This document shows positions 10,748 to 17,993 of a stretch of 38,333 bases of DNA, piece by piece. A model generated the notes under the pieces. The model worked only from the letters and a program-made list of their open reading frames with translations, was not told the origin of the DNA and did no database searches. Origin of the DNA: Streptomyces blattellae (GTDB taxonomy: Bacteria > Actinomycetota > Actinomycetes > Streptomycetales > Streptomycetaceae); NCBI RefSeq assembly GCF_009709555.1, contig NZ_WJBG01000159.1:1-38333 (forward strand). The letters are read 5' to 3'. Made by a program: the position numbers and the translations under genes. How positions within the stretch are numbered: position 1 is the first letter of the stretch; every line of letters begins with the position of its first letter.

Positions 10748-11070
10748 CCGTCAGACCCTCTCATCTCTCACGGGATCTCACATGGCCGCTCCCAACCTAA
10801 CGGCCCTTGCCCCGCTCGCCGCGACAGGCCGGAACTGCCGAAAGCACCGAGGCCGGCTTCCGGGGATGCGGGTTGCTGGGTTGTGGGCTGCGGTTTCGAG
10901 TGTGGTTGGATCTGCGTGGCTCGGCGCGATTCACCTGAAAGCCCTCCGAGATCTCCCCAACCTGCAACATGAACACCACATGGTGAACAATTTCCGTCTT
11001 TTCCTGGCAGGAGCCGGACTCCGAGTCACCCCGGTCTTGCCAGGCTTGCGCAAGCACTCCTTGGTGATCT
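10748..11070. other. Intergenic region with 12-bp palindrome
   Basis: No gene recognised. The region holds the promoter of the pcaDC gene and the distal end of the synthetase remnant. A perfect palindrome GCTTGCGCAAGC at 11044-11055 follows a half-similar CTTGCC at 11036-11041. It could be an operator left from the damaged locus or a small hairpin. Confidence 0.5.
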
Positions 11071-11598
11071 TCACACCCGGTGCGATCGGTCCCGGTCCCA
11101 GGTACGGGTGGTGACGCCTCGTTCCCGCAGTGCGGCCTTGCGGACCTTGCCCGTCTCGGTCAGCGGCAGGGCCAAGACCACCTCGATGTACCGGGGCACC
11201 GCGAACGGCGGGAGCTCGCGCGCGCAGTGCCGGGCCAGGTCCCCCGGATCCAGCTCGGTGCCCGGCCGGACGACGACCGTGACCATGACCTCGTCCTCGG
11301 CCAGTTCGGAGGCGACCGGGAACGCCGCGGCCCCGGCCACCGACGGATGCGTGCGCACCACCCGCTCCACCTCGGCCGAGGAGATGTTCTCGGCGCGGCG
11401 CCGGATGACGTCCTTGACCCGGTCGACGAAGCGGAACCAGCCGTCGCCGTCACGGATCACCCGGTCACCGGTGCGGCGCCAGGAGCCGGGCGCGGGCCGC
11501 CGTCCTCCGAGGTAGCCGGTGGAGAAGGCGTACGGCTGGTGGCTGCGCACCAGAAGCTCGCCGGGTGTGCCGTCCGCGACCCGGGCCATGGTCTCGTC
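11071..11598 (-). pseudogene. C-terminal remnant of acyl-CoA synthetase (AMP-forming)
   Basis: The minus strand encodes only the last third of an ANL-superfamily ligase. It begins around ADGTPGELLVRS, continues through TGDRVIRDGDGWFRFVDRVKD (A7/A8), RRRAENISSAEVERVV, and ends with PLTETGKVRKAAL, which carries the catalytic Lys (A10). The A8 motif has RAEN where RGEN is usual. The whole N-terminal domain, including the P-loop, is missing. Upstream of about 11600 the frame turns into the antisense of another gene, so the open frame to 11724 is not a genuine start. It is a truncated, probably non-functional gene. Confidence 0.8.
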
Positions 11599-11599
11599 G

Positions 11600-11719
11600 A
11601 AGTTCGCCGAAGCCCTCGGCTGCGAGACGCCGGTCCTGTCCGGGGGCCACGTCCCGCTCCCCGAGCAACTGCCCGGGGAGTTCGCCAAGGTCGTACTGGA
11701 ATGGGCGGGGTCCGAGTAG
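11600..11719 (+). pseudogene. C-terminal remnant of alpha/beta-hydrolase
   Basis: The plus-strand frame ending at 11719 reads KFAEALGCETPVLSGGHVP then LPEQLPGEFAKVVLEWAGSE. This is typical of the last 38 residues of an alpha/beta-hydrolase, with the GGH His of the triad. Everything upstream is replaced by the antisense of the acyl-CoA synthetase remnant, so the 5' part is lost. Confidence 0.6.
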
Positions 11720-11761
11720 CGCACCCAGGCCCCTCAGCGCCCCTGTGGAAGACTGGCGAGC

Positions 11762-12811
11762 ATGACGACCGGCGCGGAGGGTTCGCGGAGCCGAAGAGGG
11801 GGCAAGGGCACCGGCCGACTTCCCACGATGCAGGACATCGCCGACCACATCGGCGTGTCCCGTCAGCTCGTCTCGATGGTGATCAGGGGCCTGCCAGGGC
11901 CGAGCACCGAGTCGCGGGACCGGATCCTCGCCGCCGCGAGCGAGCTCGGGTACCGGCCGCACGCCTCCGCGCGACTGCTGCGCCAGCAGCGCACCCGCTT
12001 GATCGGGGCGGTGTTCGCGATGCGCAATCCCTTCCAGGTGCGCTTCGTGGAGAGACTGTTCGTCCGGGCGGCCGAGAAGGGGTTCGGCGTGGCACTCGGT
12101 CCCACGACGGTGGAAAGGCCGATGGATGCCGTCGTCGCCGAGCTGATGGAGCAGCGAGTGGAGGCGCTGGTCGCGTTCAACCCCCCGGACTCGGCCGCGC
12201 TTGCGGGAGCGAGTGACGTTGTTCCCGTTGTCTGGCTGGGCGAATGGGCCCAGCAGCCCGAATTCGACAACGTGCATGTCGACGAGACCGAGGGGCTTCG
12301 TCTCGCGGTCGAGCACCTGGTCGGGCTGGGGCATCGTGACATCGCCTATGCCGGCGGGCAGGGCAGGCAGGTGGGGCGGGACCGCGCCGAGGCGTATCGC
12401 GCGGCGATGACCACGTTCGGGCTGTCCGACCGGATCGAGGTGCTGTCCGGCGGGTTCTCGGAGGAGGACGGCGCCGCGGCGGCGAGGGAGATCGTGGCGC
12501 GCGCTCGACGTCCGACGGCTGTGGTGTGCTGCGGGGACCAGTGCGCGGCCGGCGTGCTGGCGGTCTTCGCGCGGTCGGGTGTCCAGGTACCCCGGGACGT
12601 GTCCGTCGTCGGGTTCGACGACAGCTATCTCTCGTCGTTGTCGTATCACCGGTTGACGTCGGTGCGACAGGACGTCGAGGCGACGGTCGAGGCGACGTTG
12701 GGATCGGTGCTCGACCGGATCGCGGGAGACGACGGGCCCCGTCGCGTCGTCGCCACCGCGACGAGGCTCGTGGTGCGCGAGTCGACGGGGCCGGTGCGGA
12801 CCGGGGCCTGA
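11762..12811 (+). CDS. LacI-family transcriptional regulator
   Basis: A 349-residue LacI/GalR regulator. The HTH is at about residues 22-45 (TMQDIADHIGVSRQLVSMVI) after a basic 20-residue extension. It is followed by a hinge (YRPHASARLLRQQRT) and a periplasmic-binding-protein-like effector domain to the C-terminus (VVGFDDSYLSSLSYHRLTSV is a family hallmark). It probably binds a sugar or sugar acid and represses the downstream operon, whose start lies 157 bp after its stop and is preceded by two tandem palindromes. The ATG at 11762 gives a basic N-terminus; an internal ATG near the HTH is also possible. Confidence 0.93.
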   Translation: MTTGAEGSRSRRGGKGTGRLPTMQDIADHIGVSRQLVSMVIRGLPGPSTESRDRILAAASELGYRPHASARLLRQQRTRLIGAVFAMRNPFQVRFVERLFVRAAEKGFGVALGPTTVERPMDAVVAELMEQRVEALVAFNPPDSAALAGASDVVPVVWLGEWAQQPEFDNVHVDETEGLRLAVEHLVGLGHRDIAYAGGQGRQVGRDRAEAYRAAMTTFGLSDRIEVLSGGFSEEDGAAAAREIVARARRPTAVVCCGDQCAAGVLAVFARSGVQVPRDVSVVGFDDSYLSSLSYHRLTSVRQDVEATVEATLGSVLDRIAGDDGPRRVVATATRLVVRESTGPVRTGA

Positions 12812-12870
12812 GGGGCTCTTGCCGCCGGGACTCACATTGGTCGTCGTGGATGGCTGTCGCCGACCGCGAT

Positions 12871-12916
12871 TTAGCTCGTGCTAACCTGACCCATCGCCGG
12901 TCTTAGCTCGTGCCAA
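12871..12916. promoter_or_regulatory. Tandem LacI-type operators
   Basis: TTAGCTCGTGCTAA (12871-12884) has perfect TTAGC/GCTAA arms. A second copy, TTAGCTCGTGCCAA (12903-12916), differs at one base and starts 32 bp later, about three helical turns. They lie between the LacI gene and the oxidoreductase start at 12968, so they are the likely binding sites of that regulator. Confidence 0.7.
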
Positions 12917-12967
12917 GTGGTGTTCGTACAGCTGCTTTCCCCCATAGCCGCGTCGATGGAGCGTGAG

Positions 12968-14020
12968 ATGCTGCCTTCCCGCCTGCCGGAACCGGACCTC
13001 TACCTGCCCCGCACCGGAGAGCCCTCGCTTCGGTGGGGCATCGTCGGTGTCGGCTGGATCGCCGGCGAGTTCGCGAACGCCGTCCGCACACACACCGCCC
13101 AACGGATCACCGCGGTCGCCTCCCGTTCCCTCGACCGCGCGAGCTCGTTCGCCGCCACCCACGGCATCGACCACGCCCTGGGCTCCACGGAGCAGCTCGT
13201 CACCCACCCCGACGTCGACGTGGTCTACGTCGCGACCCCGCACAGCGCGCACCTCTCCATAGGGCTGGCCGCCATCGCCGCCGGCAAACATGTGCTCATC
13301 GAGAAGCCGATCACGGTGAGCGCGGCCGAGGCGAAGACCCTGGCCGACGCGGCACGCGCCGCCGGGGTCCTGGTGATGGAGGCGATGTGGACCCGCTACC
13401 TGCCCCAGACATCGGTCATCCGCAAACTCCTCGCCGACGGCGTGTTCGGGGAGATCCGCACCGTTCTCGCCGACCACGGACAGGCGATCCCGGCGGACCC
13501 CCAGCACCGCCTGCACCGCCCGGAACTCGGCGGCGGAGCCCTGCTGGACCTGGGGGTCTACACCGTGCAGTTCGCCTCCATGGCGCTCGGCGCCCCCACC
13601 CGGGTGGCCGCTGTCGGAGCCATGAGCAAGACGGGCGTCGACGCCTACGCGACCCTGGTCCTCACCCACGAAGGCGACGCGCAGTCGACGCTCCACACCT
13701 CGCTCCTGACCCGCACTCCGATGACGGCCGTGATCGCCGGAACCGAGGCGACGCTCAGCGTCGACGGCGTCTTCTTCGCACCGAGCTCCTTCACGCTCTT
13801 TTCGGCCGACCACTTCGGCCCGCAGCTCACCTGGAGCGACCCGACCGGCCTCAGGCTCTTCGACGGGCTCTCGTGGGAGGCCACGGCACTGGCGCGCTTC
13901 GCAGGCGAGGGCCGCACCGAGTCACCCGTCCACACGCTCGACGAGACCATCTCGGTTCTCGCCACTCTCGACGAGGCACGAGCCCAGATCGCCGCGTCCG
14001 CGTCCGCATCCGCGTCCTGA
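12968..14020 (+). CDS. Gfo/Idh/MocA-family oxidoreductase
   Basis: A 350-residue NAD(P)-dependent dehydrogenase. The Rossmann motif is GIVGVGWIA (24-32), the catalytic Lys is in IEKPITV (K113), and GGGALLDLGVYTVQFA lines the active site. The C-terminal domain is of the GFO_IDH_MocA_C type. Likely substrates are sugars, inositols or related polyols. ATG 12968 is chosen because GGAG lies six bases upstream; ATG 12956 has no SD. It is the first gene of a three-gene operon downstream of two LacI-type operators. The C-terminus ends in a short Ala-Ser repeat. Confidence 0.92.
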   Translation: MLPSRLPEPDLYLPRTGEPSLRWGIVGVGWIAGEFANAVRTHTAQRITAVASRSLDRASSFAATHGIDHALGSTEQLVTHPDVDVVYVATPHSAHLSIGLAAIAAGKHVLIEKPITVSAAEAKTLADAARAAGVLVMEAMWTRYLPQTSVIRKLLADGVFGEIRTVLADHGQAIPADPQHRLHRPELGGGALLDLGVYTVQFASMALGAPTRVAAVGAMSKTGVDAYATLVLTHEGDAQSTLHTSLLTRTPMTAVIAGTEATLSVDGVFFAPSSFTLFSADHFGPQLTWSDPTGLRLFDGLSWEATALARFAGEGRTESPVHTLDETISVLATLDEARAQIAASASASAS

Positions 14021-14046
14021 CCCGAGCGGCTCGAAGGAGAGACTCC

Positions 14047-14535
14047 ATGCCGGACAGGGATTCCATGACGGATCTCGTCACCATGCTCGAACACCAGGAA
14101 AAGGAGCTGGTCTTCGACTCGTTCGACCACGCGGACGCCTGGCGACTGGGCAAGCGCATCACCGCGATCGCCGAGCAGGCCGGCCACGCCGTCGGCATCG
14201 ACATCCGGCGGCCCGGACTGATCCTGTTCCGCGCCGCCCTGCCGGGCAGCACGCCCGATCAGGAGACATGGATCGCCCGCAAGGCCGCCGTCGTGCTGCG
14301 CCTGGAGACCAGCAGCGCGCTGGTGGACGCCCGGCTGTCCGCCGCGGGGGTCGACCCCGCCGCGATGGGATGGCTGGGCGCGGACTACGCGGTCACGGGC
14401 GGCTCGTTTCCCATCCGGGTCCGGAATGTGGGCGTCGTCGCGGCGGCCACCGCCTCCGGGCTGTCCTCGCAGGAGGACCACGACCTCATCGTCGAAGGCA
14501 TCCGCGCCCACCTTGCCCACGGAGGCGACGCATGA
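14047..14535 (+). CDS. UPF0303 / haem-degrading-domain protein
   Basis: A 162-residue single-domain protein of the GlcG/HbpS-like fold (Pfam Haem_degrading; UPF0303). The landmark is FDHADAWRLGKRI, followed by the strand GHAVGIDIRR and the stretch WIARKAAVVLRLETSS. Members are often encoded in sugar catabolic operons with unknown role, despite the haem label. SD AAGGAGA lies six bases before ATG 14047. It sits 26 bp after the oxidoreductase gene and overlaps the next gene by 4 bp, so it is part of the LacI-controlled operon. Confidence 0.88.
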   Translation: MPDRDSMTDLVTMLEHQEKELVFDSFDHADAWRLGKRITAIAEQAGHAVGIDIRRPGLILFRAALPGSTPDQETWIARKAAVVLRLETSSALVDARLSAAGVDPAAMGWLGADYAVTGGSFPIRVRNVGVVAAATASGLSSQEDHDLIVEGIRAHLAHGGDA

Positions 14536-15455
14536 GCGAGGAAAGCGAGGAGACTCCGCTACGGCGGCTCAAGAGCGGTCAGCGCGCCCGCCTCCGCGTC
14601 TGGGACCGGGCGACCGGGGCCGTCCGTACGGTGTACGAGTCGCGCGACCGCCTCTACGAGGCACCCAACTGGACCGTCGACGGACGCCTGCTCGTCAACG
14701 GCGACGGACTCCTGTGGACCCTCCCCGCCGACGGGTCGGCGGCGCCCCAACAGGTGCCGGCGCAGGGGCTGCCCGACGTCAACAACGACCACGTCCTGTC
14801 CCCCGACGGCACCACGGTGTACGCCTCGGCCAACGACTGGCACATCTGGCAGGTCCCCCTCGCCGGAGGCACCGCCCGCAGGGTCACCGCCCACGACGGC
14901 GCACTGCACTTCCTGCACGGCATGAGCCCCGACGGCCGCCGCCTGGCCTATGTGCGGCTGGAACCCGAGGGCGACAACTGGTGGGCCTCGGCCACCATCC
15001 ACACCGTCGGCGTCGACGGGCGGGACGACATCGCCGTCACCACCGATGACGGTCCGGCGGACGGGTGCGAGTGGACGCCCGACGGAGCCTGGATCGTCTT
15101 CAACACCGAGCAGTTCTCCGAGAAACCCGGCCACGCCCAGCTCGCCCGGGTCCGGCCCGACGGCGGCGACCTGGAGCAGCTCACCTTCGACGAGCGCGTG
15201 AACTGGTTTCCCCACATCGCGCCGACCGGCGACGTCGCCGTCTACCTCAGCTACCCGCCCGGTACGACAGGCCACCCCGCCGACCTGCCCGTCGAACTGC
15301 GCCTCGTGTCGACCGACGCCTGGCGCAGGCCGACCACGCTGGTGGCCCTCGACGGCGGACAGGGCACGATCAACGTGCCCAGCTGGGCCCCGGACGGCTC
15401 GGCGTTCGCCTTCGTCGACTACCCGTTCGAGCCGTCCGACGCGTTCGACCAGTAG
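14532..15455 (+). CDS. TolB-like PD40 beta-propeller protein
   Basis: A 307-residue protein built from PD40/WD40-like propeller blades. Repeated motifs include SPDGTTVYAS, SPDGRRLAYV, TPDGAWIVFN and APDGSAFAFV. No signal peptide is visible, so it is cytoplasmic. Proteins of this type resemble the propeller of oligogalacturonate lyase, and in sugar operons may act as epimerase- or lyase-like enzymes; the activity here is unknown. It overlaps the UPF0303 gene by ATGA, implying translational coupling. The stop at 15453-15455 comes shortly after the last blade, so it appears nearly complete. Confidence 0.85.
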   Translation: MSEESEETPLRRLKSGQRARLRVWDRATGAVRTVYESRDRLYEAPNWTVDGRLLVNGDGLLWTLPADGSAAPQQVPAQGLPDVNNDHVLSPDGTTVYASANDWHIWQVPLAGGTARRVTAHDGALHFLHGMSPDGRRLAYVRLEPEGDNWWASATIHTVGVDGRDDIAVTTDDGPADGCEWTPDGAWIVFNTEQFSEKPGHAQLARVRPDGGDLEQLTFDERVNWFPHIAPTGDVAVYLSYPPGTTGHPADLPVELRLVSTDAWRRPTTLVALDGGQGTINVPSWAPDGSAFAFVDYPFEPSDAFDQ

Positions 15456-15720
15456 GAACCGGGCTTCTGGAAGGCTTCTACGAGTGCGCGGGGAAGGGGG
15501 AGGCCGAGAAGTCGCTCGGCCATGTCCGGTTCCGTGACCCGGATCAGCCCGACGGCGCCGCGGTGCGGGGCGGACGGCGGACGGGGAGGACCCCTGGCTC
15601 CCGCACATCAGCGGGGAACACTCACAGGAACTCGCGCACGGCCTTCACCGGACAGCCGCCGGCTCGGGGGCGAGGGCCGGACCCGACGGGTCAGGCGCAG
15701 CGGCTCTGCCGCACCGCGAC
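15456..15720. other. Unassigned stretch between operon end and minisatellite
   Basis: No complete gene. A short plus-strand segment at about 15470-15550 (GFYECAGKGEAEKSLGHVRF) looks weakly coding but has no start, and I cannot match it to a family. It may be a gene remnant. Confidence 0.35.
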
Positions 15721-15825
15721 GGCACGGCAGGGCACGGCACGGCAGGGCACGGCAGGGCAGGGCACGGCAGGGCAGGGCACGGCAGGGCAGGGCAGGGCAG
15801 GGCAGGGCAGGGCAGGGCAGGGCAG
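15721..15825. repeat. 5-bp minisatellite, 21 units of GGCAS
   Basis: Twenty-one uninterrupted 5-bp units, each GGCAC or GGCAG. The last nine are all GGCAG; the first twelve mix the two in irregular order. The array ends 5 bp before the stop codon of the SWIM gene (15831). Because 5 is not a multiple of 3, copy-number change would shift any frame reading through it. Confidence 0.95.
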
Positions 15826-15830
15826 GGTCC

Positions 15831-17993
15831 TCAGTCTTCCGGCGACATGCCCAGGCCCGTCAGTGCGCCGACCGGATCCAGGTCCGGGGTGCCGCGAGGC
15901 CACCAGTCGTCGTGGCCGGGTTCCGACTCGTACGGATACCAGATGCCGTCTCGGCCGAGGCGGAGCTGGACATGGCCGCGGGGGTGGGTGAGGCGGTTGC
16001 GCCAGGGGCGGAAAGCGGGGAGGTCGGCGGCGAGGAGAAGGGGCCGCGCCCGGTCGAAACGGCCGGCGGGCGGGTCCCAGGGTTCATCGAGGACGGCGAG
16101 ACCCTCCAGGCCGCCCTGGCGCCAGGCAGCGACCGCACGCGCCAGTTCGGCGGAGGTGCGGCCGACGGCTGAGGCGAGCGAGGCGTAGAGGGAGCGGGTG
16201 CCGGCGGTGAGCCCGGAACCCGGGCGGGCCGCGGCGAGCCGCACCGCGTCCTGCCACAGCGTCAGTTCGGCGACCGGGTCACGGCCGGTGGCGAGCAGCG
16301 TGTGGGCGCGAACGGCCGCGTCACTCGCCAACTGGTCCAGCGCGAAGGGGTCCGGACCACCCGGCGCGGCCGGGTAGACCGGCGGCTGCTCGGGGTGCGG
16401 GGGTGTGGGCAACGGTGCGGGGAGGGGCGGGAGTTGACGCGGCGCGAGTGCGTCGGTGGCCCGCACGCCCGGGAGCGGCGCCGGCTCCCGTTGCTGTGCG
16501 GCGCGGGCCGCGCGGGCGGCGTTGCGACGGGAGAGTGAATCGAGCAGCTCCCGCTCCCCGCGCCCGCGCAGCAGAAGCAGGACGAACGGGTCGGCGTCCA
16601 GCAACCGTGCCGTCTGGTAGCAGAGCGCGGCGGCGTGCTTGCAGGGGTGGCCGCGGTCGGGGCAACTGCACTGCGGAGCAAGCTCACCGGGGCCGGGGAG
16701 CAACGGGACTCCGCAATCCGCGAGCGACTGCGGCAACTCCTTGTCCAGCAGGGCGGCGATATGCCCGGGCCGCTCGGCCGCCGTGTCCAGGAACCGCTCC
16801 CAGTCGGCGTCCTCCAGCGTGCGCAGCCGCAACTGCACGCGGTACGGCCGGGGCCGGCTGCCCTGCACATACGCGAGAACGAGGCCAGGTGTGACGGTGA
16901 TGGCCTCCACGTTCCCCTGCTGCGCATACCCGCGCCCCCGCGCCAACCGCTTGGCGTCCAGCGCCCCTTCCTCCAGCGCCGCGACCCAAGCGTTTCCCCA
17001 CCACGTCACCGCGAACCCACCGCTGCTCGACAGCACCGGCGGAAAGGCGGGAAAGGTACGCCGCAGTTCGGCGAGACCGGTCCCGGCGCGCGTGGAGCCA
17101 CCCCCACTCCGGCGAGAAGGAGAACGGGCGGGAACCCGAGTGTCGCGGTGCGTGTGCACGTTCGGCGAGCCGGGGTCGCGGGGGGCCGTGTGCGGGTTCG
17201 AGAGCGGGGGCGGGGGCGGGTCTGCGGGCGGATCCGAGGGCGGGAGCGGGGGCGTGCCCGCGAACCGGGGCGACGACCGAGCCAGAGGCGTACCTGCGGG
17301 CGGATCCGAGGACCGGACCGGAGACACGTCGGCGAACCCGGCCGAGGACCGAACCAGAGACACGTCCGCCGACAGATCCGAGGACCGAACCAGAGACACG
17401 TCCGCCGACAGATCCGAGGACCGGACCGGAGACACGTCGGCGGGCCGGGCCGAGGGGCGAGCCAGAGGCGCGTCTGCGGAGGTGACGGGGTGCAACGGTC
17501 GTGACGGGTCAGAGCCGGTCGGCGCCGAGCGCGGCGCTCGCGCCCCGGCTGCACCCGCACGCCCCTCCTCGCGGGCGCGTTCTGTCTCGTCGCCGAGCCG
17601 GTTCTGCTCCTCGCCGGAGGTCTCCCCACCGGCGGTACCGGCCGGCACGTCGGCGGTCGAGGCGCTCACGGCCGGGCCCGCTGCCGCGCTACGCCGGGCA
17701 GTGAGGGCGTGCCGCAGCGCCGCCCGGGCCGCGTCACCCGGGCGGGGTGCTCCTCCTGACGGGTCCGCGGTGGTCCGCCGTACGTCATCGCCCGCGGCCT
17801 CGTCGTCCTCCGCTCGCGCCGCGCCACCCGCGAGCCGGCCGGTGGCCACCACCCTCTCGGGAGCCGTCACCTCGTCGCCGCACCCCGCCTCCGCGCCCGG
17901 CTGCGAGCCCTGGGGATCCCCATCACGACGCCTCGCGTGTTCCCGGGCCGCCCGGAGGGCTCGGCGTGCCTCATCGGCGGGGCGGGAAGTCAT
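15831..17993 (-). CDS. SWIM zinc-finger protein
   Basis: A 720-residue protein. The conserved part (about 305-720) carries FAVTWWGNAWVAALE, a beta-rich region and a SWIM finger CSCPDRGHPCKH (C442, C444, C451, H453). The C-terminal half is helical and ends with PRGHVQLRLGRDGIWYPYE. SWIM proteins of this kind are regularly encoded next to SNF2 helicases in actinobacteria and probably act with them on DNA. Residues about 20-305 are low-complexity Ala/Arg/Pro/Ser, including about six 12-residue repeats (SSDLSADVSLVR type, 179-260). The start overlaps the helicase stop by ATGA, so translation is coupled. Confidence 0.88.
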   Translation of the reverse strand: MTSRPADEARRALRAAREHARRRDGDPQGSQPGAEAGCGDEVTAPERVVATGRLAGGAARAEDDEAAGDDVRRTTADPSGGAPRPGDAARAALRHALTARRSAAAGPAVSASTADVPAGTAGGETSGEEQNRLGDETERAREEGRAGAAGARAPRSAPTGSDPSRPLHPVTSADAPLARPSARPADVSPVRSSDLSADVSLVRSSDLSADVSLVRSSAGFADVSPVRSSDPPAGTPLARSSPRFAGTPPLPPSDPPADPPPPPLSNPHTAPRDPGSPNVHTHRDTRVPARSPSRRSGGGSTRAGTGLAELRRTFPAFPPVLSSSGGFAVTWWGNAWVAALEEGALDAKRLARGRGYAQQGNVEAITVTPGLVLAYVQGSRPRPYRVQLRLRTLEDADWERFLDTAAERPGHIAALLDKELPQSLADCGVPLLPGPGELAPQCSCPDRGHPCKHAAALCYQTARLLDADPFVLLLLRGRGERELLDSLSRRNAARAARAAQQREPAPLPGVRATDALAPRQLPPLPAPLPTPPHPEQPPVYPAAPGGPDPFALDQLASDAAVRAHTLLATGRDPVAELTLWQDAVRLAAARPGSGLTAGTRSLYASLASAVGRTSAELARAVAAWRQGGLEGLAVLDEPWDPPAGRFDRARPLLLAADLPAFRPWRNRLTHPRGHVQLRLGRDGIWYPYESEPGHDDWWPRGTPDLDPVGALTGLGMSPED
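17225..17470. repeat. 36-bp in-frame repeats in the SWIM gene
   Basis: About six or seven degenerate 36-bp units encode 12-residue Ser/Asp/Val-rich repeats. The two central units (about 17344-17415) are almost identical. They make up a disordered insert ahead of the conserved domain. Confidence 0.8.
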
